Of a stretch of DNA of 64,000 nucleotides, positions 40,449 through 48,989 are shown in pieces. Below the pieces are notes generated by a model. That model saw only the letters and a list, made by a program, of their open reading frames with translations. It searched no databases and had not been told where the DNA came from. The stretch is taken from the NCBI RefSeq assembly GCF_030817475.1, contig NZ_JAUSZJ010000002.1, positions 4,106,626-4,170,625 of the forward strand. The letters are read 5' to 3'. Each line of letters begins with the position of its first letter. The first letter of the stretch is position 1. The stretch comes from Streptomyces sp. V2I9 (GTDB lineage Bacteria; Actinomycetota; Actinomycetes; Streptomycetales; Streptomycetaceae). The position numbers and the translations under genes are program-made.

Positions 40449-40538
40449 GACTCGTCGGCTCTGGTGCATCCGTGTGCCCGCATGTTGCACACGCGATACG
40501 CGAGAGCCGATCAAGGTAGCCGATTCGAAAGGCGAAGC

Positions 40539-40760
40539 GTGGCCAAGAAGCAAGGTGCCATCGAGATTGAGGGCACCGTGATCGAGTCCCTCCCGAACGC
40601 AATGTTCAAGGTGGAGCTCCAGAACGGTCACAAGGTCCTGGCGCACATCAGCGGCAAGATGCGGATGCACTACATCCGTATCCTCCCCGATGACCGTGTT
40701 GTGGTGGAGCTCTCTCCGTACGACCTCACGCGCGGCCGGATCGTCTACCGCTACAAGTAG
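40539..40760 (+). CDS. infA: Translation initiation factor IF-1
   Basis: IF-1 occupies the 30S A site during initiation. The 73-residue protein begins MAKKQGAIEIEGTVIESLPN and has HKVLAHISGKMRMHYIRILP and ELSPYDLTRGRIVYRYK, the S1/OB-fold family at its usual length. GTG 40539 follows AAAGGCGA; an in-frame upstream start would add 25 non-conserved residues. Confidence 0.97.
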   Translation: MAKKQGAIEIEGTVIESLPNAMFKVELQNGHKVLAHISGKMRMHYIRILPDDRVVVELSPYDLTRGRIVYRYK

Positions 40761-40820
40761 ATCTTGCCGGCACCCCGTTTCGGCGGGTGATGGCACCTGA
40801 CCCGGAGAACCTGACATCCC

Positions 40821-40934
40821 ATGAAGGTCAAGCCGAGCGTCAAGAAGATCTGCGACAAGTGCAAGGTGATCCGCCGCCACGGCCGGGTCATGGTCATCTG
40901 CGACAACCTGCGCCACAAGCAGCGCCAGGGCTGA
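40821..40934 (+). CDS. rpmJ: 50S ribosomal protein L36 (zinc-binding form)
   Basis: A 37-residue protein beginning MKVKPSVKKICDKCKVIRRH and ending NLRHKQRQG. It keeps the zinc ligands C11, C14, C27 and H32, so it is the C+ (zinc) form. It is the smallest gene in the window, lying between infA and rpsM as in other actinobacteria. Confidence 0.97.
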   Translation: MKVKPSVKKICDKCKVIRRHGRVMVICDNLRHKQRQG

Positions 40935-41128
40935 CGCACGACCGCCTGCATCTCGCAGTTCTTCGCGCGACGCACGTAATACGTACATACGCAGTGCCCG
41001 TCCAAGCCACGGCTGACGACACCTCCGGCGGGGGCCGGGGACCCGGGCGTACCACTGCTCCTCGGGAGCGGTCGGCGGTCGGGAGCGGTACTGCGGAAGA
41101 CCCCCGATATGACAACTGGAGCCATTGA

Positions 41129-41509
41129 ATGGCACGCGTTTCAGGTGTTGACATCCCGCGCGAAAAGCGCGTGGAGGTTGCCCTCACCTACGTCTTCGGC
41201 ATCGGGCGCACCCGGTCCAAGGAGATCCTCGCCAGCACCGGCGTGAACCCGGACACCCGCGTCCGCGACCTTGCCGAGGAAGACCTCGTCAAGATCCGCG
41301 AGTACGTGGACGCCAACCTCCGCACCGAGGGTGACCTCCGCCGCGAGGTCCAGGGCGACATCCGCCGCAAGATCGAGATCGGCTGCTACCAGGGCATTCG
41401 TCACCGCCGCGGTCTGCCGGTCCACGGTCAGCGCACCAGCACGAACGCGCGTACCCGCAAGGGCCCGCGTCGCGCCATCGCCGGTAAGAAGAAGCCGGGC
41501 AAGAAGTAG
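41129..41509 (+). CDS. rpsM: 30S ribosomal protein S13
   Basis: S13 contacts P-site tRNA and intersubunit bridges. The 126-residue protein begins MARVSGVDIPREKRVEVALT and has YVFGIGRTRSKEIL and the C-terminal HRRGLPVHGQRTSTNARTRK. The 194-nt gap before it (40935-41128) has no gene and may hold another promoter. Confidence 0.98.
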   Translation: MARVSGVDIPREKRVEVALTYVFGIGRTRSKEILASTGVNPDTRVRDLAEEDLVKIREYVDANLRTEGDLRREVQGDIRRKIEIGCYQGIRHRRGLPVHGQRTSTNARTRKGPRRAIAGKKKPGKK

Positions 41510-41613
41510 TCCTCAGCGGACGCACTGCGGACCTCCGGCTCTCCGGAACCCGCAGCAACCAGCGGTCTTCGCTGTAGGACCGATCACCTCCCCTCTCCAT
41601 CTGGAGTCAAGAC

Positions 41614-42018
41614 ATGCCCCCCAAGGGTCGTCAGGGCGCAGCCAAGAAGGTGCGTCGCAAGGAAAAGAAGAACGTCGCTCACGGCCACGCGCACATCAAG
41701 AGCACGTTCAACAACACCATCGTCTCGATCACGGACCCCTCGGGCAACGTGATCTCCTGGGCCTCCGCCGGCCACGTCGGCTTCAAGGGCTCGCGCAAGT
41801 CCACCCCCTTCGCCGCGCAGATGGCCGCCGAGTCGGCCGCCCGCCGCGCGCAGGAGCACGGCATGCGCAAGGTCGACGTCTTCGTCAAGGGTCCCGGCTC
41901 CGGCCGTGAGACCGCGATCCGCTCCCTCCAGGCCACCGGCCTCGAGGTCGGCTCGATCCAGGACGTCACCCCGACGCCGCACAACGGCTGCCGTCCGCCG
42001 AAGCGTCGCCGCGTCTGA
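41614..42018 (+). CDS. rpsK: 30S ribosomal protein S11
   Basis: S11 is in the 30S platform near the E-site mRNA. The 134-residue protein has NVAHGHAHIKSTFNNTIVSI, SWASAGHVGFKGSRKSTPFA and the C-terminal VTPTPHNGCRPPKRRRV, all canonical. It is 104 nt after rpsM. The usual rpsD neighbour is absent from this operon, as is typical of Streptomyces. Confidence 0.98.
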   Translation: MPPKGRQGAAKKVRRKEKKNVAHGHAHIKSTFNNTIVSITDPSGNVISWASAGHVGFKGSRKSTPFAAQMAAESAARRAQEHGMRKVDVFVKGPGSGRETAIRSLQATGLEVGSIQDVTPTPHNGCRPPKRRRV

Positions 42019-42062
42019 CCCGCTACGGCCGGTGACGGCCGTGCGTCAGGAGCGCCGGGTCC

Positions 42063-42137
42063 GGGCGGTACACCCTATACGGGGCGTACCGCCCGTACCC
42101 TTGTTACATCTGTCGGGCATCAAATAGTGGGTGCCCA
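42063..42137 (+). other. Two hairpins in the rpoA leader
   Basis: Hairpin 1: GGGCGGTACACCC (42063-42075) with GGGCGTACCGCCC (42082-42094), one A:C mismatch. Hairpin 2: GGGCATC (42115-42121) with GGTGCCC (42131-42137), one T:G pair. Both lie in the rpsK-rpoA gap, the second ending 18 nt before the rpoA ATG. They could modulate the alpha-subunit yield relative to r-proteins (inference). Confidence 0.6.
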
Positions 42138-42155
42138 CGATCGAAGGATCACCGC

Positions 42156-43178
42156 ATGCTTATCGCTCAGCGTCCGTCGCTGACCGAAGAGGTCGTCGAC
42201 GAGTTCCGCTCCCGGTTCGTGATCGAGCCGCTGGAGCCGGGCTTCGGTTACACCCTCGGCAACTCCCTCCGCCGCACCCTCCTCTCCTCGATCCCCGGCG
42301 CCGCTGTCACCAGCATCCGGATCGACGGCGTTCTGCACGAGTTCACCACCGTGCCGGGCGTCAAGGAGGACGTCACCGACCTCATCCTCAACATCAAGCA
42401 GCTGGTCGTCTCCTCGGAGCACGACGAGCCGGTCGTGATGTACCTGCGCAAGCAGGGTCCGGGTCTGGTCACCGCCGCCGACATCGCGCCCCCGGCCGGT
42501 GTCGAGGTGCACAACCCCGACCTCGTTCTCGCCACGCTCAACGGCAAGGGCAAGCTGGAGATGGAGCTGACCGTCGAGCGCGGTCGCGGTTACGTCTCCG
42601 CCGTCCAGAACAAGCAGGTCGGCCAGGAGATCGGCCGCATCCCGGTCGACTCCATCTACTCGCCGGTGCTCAAGGTCACGTACAAGGTCGAGGCGACCCG
42701 TGTCGAGCAGCGCACCGACTTCGACAAGCTGATCGTCGATGTCGAGACCAAGCAGGCCATGCGTCCCCGCGACGCCATGGCGTCGGCCGGCAAGACCCTG
42801 GTCGAGCTGTTCGGTCTGGCGCGCGAGCTCAACATCGACGCCGAGGGCATCGACATGGGCCCGTCCCCGACGGACGCCGCTCTCGCCGCCGATCTGGCTC
42901 TGCCGATCGAGGAGCTGGAGCTCACCGTCCGTTCGTACAACTGCCTCAAGCGCGAGGGCATCCACTCCGTGGGTGAGCTCGTGGCCCGTTCCGAGGCGGA
43001 CCTGCTCGACATCCGCAACTTCGGCGCGAAGTCGATCGACGAGGTCAAGGCGAAGCTGGCCGGTATGGGCCTCGCGCTCAAGGACTCGCCTCCCGGCTTC
43101 GACCCGACCGCCGCCGCCGACGCCTTCGGCGCGGACGACGACGCGGACGCCGGTTTCGTGGAGACCGAGCAGTACTGA
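42156..43178 (+). CDS. rpoA: DNA-directed RNA polymerase subunit alpha
   Basis: Alpha dimer nucleates RNA polymerase assembly. The 340-residue protein has FVIEPLEPGFGYTLGNSLRR and the alpha-NTD through about residue 230, a linker, and an alpha-CTD with EELELTVRSYNCLKREGIHS and IRNFGAKSIDEVKAKLAGMG for DNA and activator contact. An acidic tail of Asp/Ala ends the protein. ATG follows GAAGGATC. Confidence 0.98.
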   Translation: MLIAQRPSLTEEVVDEFRSRFVIEPLEPGFGYTLGNSLRRTLLSSIPGAAVTSIRIDGVLHEFTTVPGVKEDVTDLILNIKQLVVSSEHDEPVVMYLRKQGPGLVTAADIAPPAGVEVHNPDLVLATLNGKGKLEMELTVERGRGYVSAVQNKQVGQEIGRIPVDSIYSPVLKVTYKVEATRVEQRTDFDKLIVDVETKQAMRPRDAMASAGKTLVELFGLARELNIDAEGIDMGPSPTDAALAADLALPIEELELTVRSYNCLKREGIHSVGELVARSEADLLDIRNFGAKSIDEVKAKLAGMGLALKDSPPGFDPTAAADAFGADDDADAGFVETEQY

Positions 43179-43270
43179 GCACCACCCGTACGACTTCCGT
43201 GAGGCGTCCGCCGCACGGGAACTGACACCGGTACCTGATACGGCCGGTGCAGCACACAAGGAGAATCACC

Positions 43271-43774
43271 ATGCCGCGTCCCGCCAAGGGTGCCCGTCTG
43301 GGCGGCAGCGCCGCGCACGAGAAGCTGCTCCTCGCCAACCTGGCGAAGTCGCTCTTCGAGCACGGTCGCATCACGACGACGGAGGCCAAGGCCCGCCGCC
43401 TGCGCCCCGTCGCCGAGCGCCTCGTCACCAAGGCGAAGAAGGGCGACATCCACAACCGTCGCCTGGTGCTCCAGACGATCACGGACAAGAGCATCGTCCA
43501 CACGCTCTTCACCGAGATCGCTCCCCGGTACGAGAACCGCCCCGGTGGTTACACCCGTATCACCAAGATCGGCAACCGTCGCGGCGACAACGCCCCGATG
43601 GCCGTGATCGAGCTCGTCGAGGCGCTGACCGTGGCCCAGCAGGCCACCGGTGAGGCCGAGGCCGCCACGAAGCGCGCGGTCAAGGAAGACGCCCTCAAGA
43701 AGGACGAGGCCCCCGCGGCCGAGTCCGCCGAGGACGCCAAGCCGGCCGACGACGCGGAGTCCAAGGACGCCTGA
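43271..43774 (+). CDS. rplQ: 50S ribosomal protein L17
   Basis: L17 is near the tunnel exit. The 167-residue protein begins MPRPAKGARLGGSAAHEKLL and has RITTTEAKARRLRPVAERLV and ENRPGGYTRITKIGNRRGDN. The core ends at about residue 120; beyond is a charged Ala/Glu/Lys/Asp tail characteristic of Streptomyces L17. ATG 43271 follows AAGGAGAA; the in-frame start 24 nt upstream is not conserved. A terminator hairpin follows. Confidence 0.97.
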   Translation: MPRPAKGARLGGSAAHEKLLLANLAKSLFEHGRITTTEAKARRLRPVAERLVTKAKKGDIHNRRLVLQTITDKSIVHTLFTEIAPRYENRPGGYTRITKIGNRRGDNAPMAVIELVEALTVAQQATGEAEAATKRAVKEDALKKDEAPAAESAEDAKPADDAESKDA

Positions 43775-43796
43775 GCGTTCTGAGACGGACCACGGG

Positions 43797-43836
43797 ACGG
43801 GCCCGCATCACCCTTCGGGGCGGTGCGGGCCCGTTT
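43797..43836 (+). terminator. Terminator after rplQ
   Basis: ACGGGCCCGCATCACCC (43797-43813) pairs with GGGGCGGTGCGGGCCCGT (43817-43834) in a slightly imperfect stem with a TTC loop, followed by T residues. It separates rplQ from truA. Confidence 0.85.
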
Positions 43837-43867
43837 CGCTTGATCAGGGTGAGGAGAGGGAGACGCG

Positions 43868-44722
43868 GTGAGTGACGAGGCTGAGCCCGGTTTCGTACGG
43901 GTACGGCTGGACCTGTCGTACGACGGCAAGGACTTCTCCGGCTGGGCGAAGCAGACCAGTCGGCGGACGGTGCAGGGGGAGATCGAGGACGCGCTGCGGA
44001 CCGTGACCCGCTCGGCCGTGACGTACGACCTGACGGTGGCGGGCCGCACGGACGCCGGGGTGCACGCGCGTGGTCAGGTCGCCCATGTGGACCTGCCGGA
44101 GGCGGTCTGGGCCGAGCACGAGGAGAAGCTCCTGCGGCGGCTCGCGGGGCGGCTGCCGCAGGACGTACGGATCTGGCGGGCGGCCCCCGCTCCGGCCGGG
44201 TTCAACGCCCGCTTCTCCGCGCTGTGGCGGCGCTACGCCTACCGTGTCGGCGACCGGCCGGGCGGTGTCGATCCGCTGACGCGCGGCCATGTCCTGTGGC
44301 ACGACCGGCCGTTGGACGTGGACGCGATGAACGAGGCGGCGGCGCCGATGGTGGGGGAGCACGACTTCGCCGCGTACTGCAAGAAGCGCGAGGGCGCGAC
44401 GACCATCCGGACGCTCCAGAAGCTGAGCTGGGTCCGGGACCCGGACTCCGGGGTCCTCACCGCGACCGTGCAGGCGGACGCGTTCTGCCACAACATGGTG
44501 CGGGCCCTGATCGGGGCGGCGCTGTTCGTCGGCGACGGGCGGCGGCCGGCCTCCTGGCCCGCCGAGGTGCTGGCGGCGAAGGTGCGCGACCCCGGCGTGC
44601 ACGTGGTGCGCCCGCACGGGCTGACGCTGGAGGAAGTGGCGTACCCGGCGGACGCGTTGCTGGCGGCTCGGGCCGTGGAGGCCCGGAACGTACGGACGTT
44701 GCCGGGGGCGGGCTGCTGCTGA
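43868..44722 (+). CDS. truA: tRNA pseudouridine(38-40) synthase TruA
   Basis: Converts U38-U40 of the tRNA anticodon arm to pseudouridine. The 284-residue protein begins with LDLSYDGKDFSGWAKQTSRR, has the catalytic Asp62 in AGRTDAGVHARGQVAH, and RYAYRVGDR and FCHNMVRALIGAALFVGDGR, both TruA-specific. The GTG follows GAGGAGAGGGAG. Position after rplQ is conserved in many bacteria. Confidence 0.96.
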   Translation: MSDEAEPGFVRVRLDLSYDGKDFSGWAKQTSRRTVQGEIEDALRTVTRSAVTYDLTVAGRTDAGVHARGQVAHVDLPEAVWAEHEEKLLRRLAGRLPQDVRIWRAAPAPAGFNARFSALWRRYAYRVGDRPGGVDPLTRGHVLWHDRPLDVDAMNEAAAPMVGEHDFAAYCKKREGATTIRTLQKLSWVRDPDSGVLTATVQADAFCHNMVRALIGAALFVGDGRRPASWPAEVLAAKVRDPGVHVVRPHGLTLEEVAYPADALLAARAVEARNVRTLPGAGCC

Positions 44723-44800
44723 GCGGGGCTGCGCCGGCCGGTGGGCCTGGACTCCCGTGCGGATGTGCGGGAGTTCGGCCGGAGGCTCGGCGCTGTCGGG

Positions 44801-45652
44801 TCAGCTGTTGGGGTCGGCGGCGGCCCGGGACGCCTGGAGCTGGCCCCGGCGGTGGATCTGGCGGAACGTGAAGTCCGTCAGGTCCTTGTTGACGGCGTAG
44901 ACGTTCTTGTCGGCGGTGGTGACGCGCTTGCCGTTCTCGAAGCCGCCGATGGTGAAGTAGGCGTAGCGGCCGTAGGAGTTGGAGGTCCGCAGGCAGACCG
45001 TGCCGCCGCGGCAGAAGGTGCCGACGCCCCCGCCGCTGAGGGAGGCGAGTCCGCCCGACGCCTGGTCGACGGCCTTCTTCGCGCGGGCCTCCGTGGCGAA
45101 GACGGCGACGCCGATCGTCATGGCCACCCCGTCCCTGCGGTAGGTGGCGCGGAGGAGCTGGGTGCAGCCGTTGTTCGTGAGGACCGCTCCCAGCGCACCC
45201 TGGGTGCCCGTGGCGCACTTCGCGGAGCTGCTCGTCGCGCCCTTGAGGTGGACGCGGTCGCCCATGGTGAGCTTCCTGCCGGGGAAGAACCCCTCGACGG
45301 TGACGGGCGCCTTGTCCTTCTCGGCGCTGGATATGTACTCCTTGGGGTCCGGCGGGGGCGGCGGCGCGACCGAGGAGAAGGACGGCGCGGGCGCGGAGCT
45401 TTCCGCGGGGAGCTCGGCGGGGGCGGGCAGCCGGCTCGCGTTCTTGTCGGCCTTGCCCGTGCCGCCGCCGTTCGACGTGACCACGGCGGTGGTCACGATC
45501 GCGCCGATCGCCACGGTGGCCAGCACGCCGCCGCCGATCATCAGAAGTTTCTTCCGCCGGGCCCGCGCCGCGGACCGCTCCGCCAGCGCCGCCCAGTCCG
45601 GAGTCCCGCCGCCCCCGGGCCCCCAGGAGGCCCCCCCTTGCCCAAAGCTCAT
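44801..45652 (-). CDS. Single-pass membrane protein of unknown function
   Basis: A 283-residue protein not assigned to a named family. The N-terminus is Gly-rich and cytoplasmic (MSFGQGGASWGPGGGGTPDW), basic residues ARARRKK precede one membrane helix (LLMIGGGVLATVAIGAIVTT, about residues 36-55), then a Pro/Ala/Ser linker and an extracellular domain with four cysteines (C144/C162, C211/C217) plausibly paired. Streptomyces have many proteins of this layout. It is divergent from the ABC-F gene. ATG 45652 is used with GGAGG upstream. Confidence 0.82.
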   Translation of the reverse strand: MSFGQGGASWGPGGGGTPDWAALAERSAARARRKKLLMIGGGVLATVAIGAIVTTAVVTSNGGGTGKADKNASRLPAPAELPAESSAPAPSFSSVAPPPPPDPKEYISSAEKDKAPVTVEGFFPGRKLTMGDRVHLKGATSSSAKCATGTQGALGAVLTNNGCTQLLRATYRRDGVAMTIGVAVFATEARAKKAVDQASGGLASLSGGGVGTFCRGGTVCLRTSNSYGRYAYFTIGGFENGKRVTTADKNVYAVNKDLTDFTFRQIHRRGQLQASRAAADPNS

Positions 45653-45682
45653 GCGCGCAGTTTAGAGGGAGACGTAAACCGG

Positions 45683-45712
45683 TTGGGTCATCCGTTCGCG
45701 GACCGTGACAAT
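45683..45712 (+). promoter_or_regulatory. Candidate promoter of a leaderless ABC-F mRNA
   Basis: TTGGGT (45683-45688), 18-nt spacer and GACAAT (45707-45712). Transcription would start about 7 nt on, exactly at ATG 45720, which has no Shine-Dalgarno sequence. Confidence 0.55.
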
Positions 45713-45719
45713 GCTCTGT

Positions 45720-47339
45720 ATGGGATATCTCGAAGCGGGGCATCTGGAGTACTACCTTCCGGACGGGCGGGTGCTGCTCGGCGACGCCTCGTTCCGGGTG
45801 GCCGACGGCGCGGTCGTCGCCCTCGTCGGCGCGAACGGGGCGGGCAAGACGACCCTGCTGCGGCTGCTCGCCGGCGAGCTCCAGCCGCACGGCGGCACGG
45901 TGTCGGTGAGCGGCGGGCTCGGGGTGATGCCGCAGTTCGTGGGTTCGGTGCGGGACGAGCGGACCGTGCGGGACCTGCTGGTGTCGGTGGCGCAGCCGCG
46001 CATCCGGGAGGCGGCGAAGGCGGTCGACGCGGCGGAGGAGAAGATCCTCACCGTCGACGACGAGGCCGCGCAGATGGCGTACGCGCAGGCGCTGAGCGAC
46101 TGGGCGGAGGCGCGCGGGTACGAGGCCGAGACCGTGTGGGACATGTGCACCATGGCCGCGCTCGGCGTCCCGTACGAGAAGGCGCAGTGGCGCGAGGTCC
46201 GCACCCTCAGCGGCGGTGAGCAGAAGCGGCTGGTGCTGGAGGCGCTGCTGCGCGGGCCCGACGAGGTCCTGCTGCTGGACGAGCCGGACAACTATCTGGA
46301 CGTGCCGGGGAAGCGGTGGCTGGAGGAGAAGCTGAAGGAGACCCGCAAGACGGTCCTCTTCGTCTCCCACGACCGGGAGCTGCTGTCGCGCGCCGCCGAG
46401 AAGATCGTCAGCGTCGAGCCGAGCGCGGCGGGCAGCGACGTGTGGGTGCACGGCGGGAGCTTCGCCACGTACCACGAGGCGCGCAAGGAGCGGTTCGCAC
46501 GGTTCGAGGAGCTGCTGCGGCGCTGGCAGGAGGAGCACGCCCGGCTGAAGGCGCTCGTCCTGCGGATGCGGCAGCAGGCGGCGAACAGCCCCGACATGGC
46601 CAACCGCTACCACGCGATGCAGACCCGCTTCAAGAAGTTCGAGGAGGCCGGACCGCCCCCGGAGCCGCCGCGCGAGCAGGACATCAGGATGCGGCTGCGC
46701 GGCGGGCGGACCGGGGTCCGGGCGGTGACCTGCAAGGGCCTGGAGCTGACCGGGCTGATGAAACCGTTCGACCTGGAGATCTTCTACGGGGAGCGGGTCG
46801 CGGTCCTCGGCTCCAACGGGTCCGGCAAGTCGCACTTCCTGCGGCTGCTGGCGGGGGAGCCGGTGGCGCACACGGGGGAGTGGAAGCTCGGGGCGCGGGT
46901 CGTGCCGGGGCACTTCGCGCAGACCCACGCGCACCCGGAGCTGCTGGGCAGGACGCTGGTGGACATCCTCTGGACCGAGCACGCCAAGGACCGGGGCGCG
47001 GCGATGTCGGTGCTGCGGCGGTACGAGCTGGAGCGGCAGGGGGACCAGGCGTTCGAGCGGCTCTCCGGTGGGCAGCAGGCGCGGTTCCAGATCCTGCTGC
47101 TGGAGCTGGCCGGGACGACGGCGCTGCTGCTGGACGAGCCGACGGACAACCTGGACCTGGAGTCGGCGGAGGCGTTGCAGGACGGTCTTGAGGTGTACGA
47201 CGGCACGGTGATGGCGGTCACGCACGACCGGTGGTTCGCAAAGTCCTTCGACCGGTATCTGGTCTTCGGCTCGGACGGCGTGGTCCGGGAGACGGCGGAG
47301 CCGGTGTGGGACGAGCGGCGGGTGGACCGCGTGCGGTGA
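45720..47339 (+). CDS. ABC-F family ATP-binding protein
   Basis: A soluble tandem ATPase of 539 residues with no membrane domain. Domain 1: Walker A GANGAGKTT, signature LSGGEQKR, Walker B LLLDEPDNYLD. Linker about residues 250-320 is helical and Arg/Glu-rich. Domain 2: Walker A GSNGSGKSH, signature LSGGQQAR, Walker B LLLDEPTDNLD. Members act on ribosomes as translation factors or antibiotic-resistance proteins; which applies here is not known. ATG 45720 is preferred because it fits the leaderless promoter; GTG 45705 would add five residues. Confidence 0.92.
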   Translation: MGYLEAGHLEYYLPDGRVLLGDASFRVADGAVVALVGANGAGKTTLLRLLAGELQPHGGTVSVSGGLGVMPQFVGSVRDERTVRDLLVSVAQPRIREAAKAVDAAEEKILTVDDEAAQMAYAQALSDWAEARGYEAETVWDMCTMAALGVPYEKAQWREVRTLSGGEQKRLVLEALLRGPDEVLLLDEPDNYLDVPGKRWLEEKLKETRKTVLFVSHDRELLSRAAEKIVSVEPSAAGSDVWVHGGSFATYHEARKERFARFEELLRRWQEEHARLKALVLRMRQQAANSPDMANRYHAMQTRFKKFEEAGPPPEPPREQDIRMRLRGGRTGVRAVTCKGLELTGLMKPFDLEIFYGERVAVLGSNGSGKSHFLRLLAGEPVAHTGEWKLGARVVPGHFAQTHAHPELLGRTLVDILWTEHAKDRGAAMSVLRRYELERQGDQAFERLSGGQQARFQILLLELAGTTALLLDEPTDNLDLESAEALQDGLEVYDGTVMAVTHDRWFAKSFDRYLVFGSDGVVRETAEPVWDERRVDRVR

Positions 47340-47416
47340 CCTCGGGCGGTCGGCGTTCGGGGCGGAAAGCTCGCCCCGACGGCCGACCGGGCCGGGGTGG
47401 TGCGGCCGGGGGCGTT

Positions 47417-47446
47417 TTGACCCCCGTGGGGGCCGACCGGTAGTCT
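47417..47446 (+). promoter_or_regulatory. Promoter of rplM-rpsI
   Basis: TTGACC (47417-47422), 18-nt spacer and TAGTCT (47441-47446): a good HrdB-type promoter giving a leader of about 180 nt to rplM. Confidence 0.75.
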
Positions 47447-47632
47447 TCTGGTTTGTTATGCGTATCGGCTGCGCTGTCATGGCGCGATGGGCCCATACGT
47501 AGGTTCTCTGGAGCAGTTACCAGTGGCTCGCATACGGGCATCGTTTCCCGGCATTGTGAGCCCCAGCTGCATGATCGCTTCAGGGGTGCCATGTTTCTGG
47601 ACCTCATCCACTGAAGAAGCGAAGGCTACGAA

Positions 47633-48076
47633 GTGCGTACGTACAGCCCCAAGCCCGGCGATGTCACTCGCCAGTGGCACATCATCGACGCTCAGGACAT
47701 CGTCCTGGGTCGTCTGGCCACCACGGCGGCGAACCTCCTCCGCGGCAAGCACAAGGCGATCTACGCCCCCCACATGGACATGGGCGACTTCGTCATCATC
47801 ATCAACGCCGACAAGGTGCACCTGTCCGGCAACAAGAAGACCCAGAAGATGGCGTACCGCCACTCGGGCTTCCCGGGCGGTCTCCGTTCGGTGCGCTACG
47901 ACGAGCTGCTCGCGAAGAACCCCGAGAAGGCCGTCGAGAAGGCCATCAAGGGCATGATCCCCAAGAACACCCTGGGCCGCCAGATGCTCTCGAAGCTCAA
48001 GGTCTACGCGGGCGACCAGCACCCGCACGCTGCGCAGCAGCCGGTCCCGTTCGAGATCACCCAGGTCGCGCAGTAG
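47633..48076 (+). CDS. rplM: 50S ribosomal protein L13
   Basis: Early 50S assembly protein. The 147-residue protein has WHIIDAQDIVLGRLATTAAN, GDFVIIINADKVHLSGNKKT and KGMIPKNTLGRQMLSKLKVY, all canonical. The GTG start follows GAAGAAGCG with modest complementarity. It is followed by rpsI 44 nt on; the pair is a conserved operon. Confidence 0.98.
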   Translation: MRTYSPKPGDVTRQWHIIDAQDIVLGRLATTAANLLRGKHKAIYAPHMDMGDFVIIINADKVHLSGNKKTQKMAYRHSGFPGGLRSVRYDELLAKNPEKAVEKAIKGMIPKNTLGRQMLSKLKVYAGDQHPHAAQQPVPFEITQVAQ

Positions 48077-48120
48077 TTCCGGCCACCCCCTAAGACGTAC
48101 AGAAAGATCTGAGGAGAATC

Positions 48121-48657
48121 GTGGCCGAGACCACTGTTGAGACGACCACCGACGACACGGTGGGCACCGATGGCGAGGAGACCTTCGCCGAGGTGACCAC
48201 GTTCGAGTCCGAGGTTCCGGTCGAGGGCGAGTACACCAGCGAGTCCCTCGCGGGCCGCTTCGGTGACCCGCAGCCCGCCGCCGGCCTGGGCCGTCGCAAG
48301 AACGCCATCGCCCGTGTCCGGATCGTTCCGGGCACCGGCAAGTGGAAGATCAACGGTCGCACCCTTGAGGACTACTTCCCCAACAAGGTGCACCAGCAGG
48401 AAGTCAACGAGCCCTTCAAGGTGCTCGAGCTCGACGGCCGCTACGACGTCATCGCCCGCATCTCGGGTGGCGGCGTCTCCGGTCAGGCCGGTGCCCTGCG
48501 CCTCGGTGTGGCCCGCGCGCTGAACGAGGCGGACGTGGACAACAACCGCGCCACGCTGAAGAAGGCCGGCTTCCTCTCCCGCGACGACCGTGCGGTCGAG
48601 CGCAAGAAGGCCGGTCTCAAGAAGGCCCGTAAGGCCCCGCAGTACAGCAAGCGCTAA
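48121..48657 (+). CDS. rpsI: 30S ribosomal protein S9
   Basis: S9's C-terminal tail reaches the P-site tRNA. The 178-residue protein has an acidic N-terminal extension of about 45 residues (Thr/Glu/Asp-rich), then GRRKNAIARVRIVPGTGKWK, SGGGVSGQAGALRLGVARAL and the basic tail ending KAPQYSKR. The canonical core is near 130 residues. GTG follows GAGGAGAA. Confidence 0.98.
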   Translation: MAETTVETTTDDTVGTDGEETFAEVTTFESEVPVEGEYTSESLAGRFGDPQPAAGLGRRKNAIARVRIVPGTGKWKINGRTLEDYFPNKVHQQEVNEPFKVLELDGRYDVIARISGGGVSGQAGALRLGVARALNEADVDNNRATLKKAGFLSRDDRAVERKKAGLKKARKAPQYSKR

Positions 48658-48682
48658 ATATCGCCTGCTCGACTGCCACGTT

Positions 48683-48715
48683 CGCCCCGGCGGCACACAC
48701 CGTGCTGCCGGGGCG
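48683..48715 (+). terminator. Terminator after rpsI
   Basis: CGCCCCGGCGGCAC (48683-48696) pairs with GTGCTGCCGGGGCG (48702-48715) with one mismatch, followed by T-rich TTCGTTTAT. Confidence 0.85.
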
Positions 48716-48791
48716 TTCGTTTATCGACGCTCGCGGGCGTATAACGGCATAAGGCGTTCATCGGACCGGATGGATACGGGCGGGTCCGAGT

Positions 48792-48829
48792 GGCGGGTCC
48801 GGACCCGCCCGGACCCGTCCGGACGGGTC
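48792..48829. promoter_or_regulatory. Two adjacent perfect palindromes upstream of glmM
   Basis: GGCGGGTCCGGACCCGCC (48792-48809) and GACCCGTCCGGACGGGTC (48812-48829) are each perfect 18-bp palindromes centred on TCCGGA, with centres exactly 20 bp apart. This spacing would suit two dimers on one helix face. They sit in the 332-nt rpsI-glmM gap, about 160 nt before glmM. A weak promoter TTGCTC-N18-TAGTGG is at 48928-48957. No gene is seen in the gap. Confidence 0.5.
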
Positions 48830-48989
48830 GTGGTCCGGTGGTCGCCGCCGTCGTGCATCTCGGGGACGGTCATTCCCTGGCTCCCGATGTGCCTTTTTGC
48901 GGGTTTTCATCGGATTTCGTTGTTTGGTTGCTCAGCGTGCGTGCTGTGCAGTAGTGGTTTGTGGTTTCGGAGCACTTCGGAGGACACCA

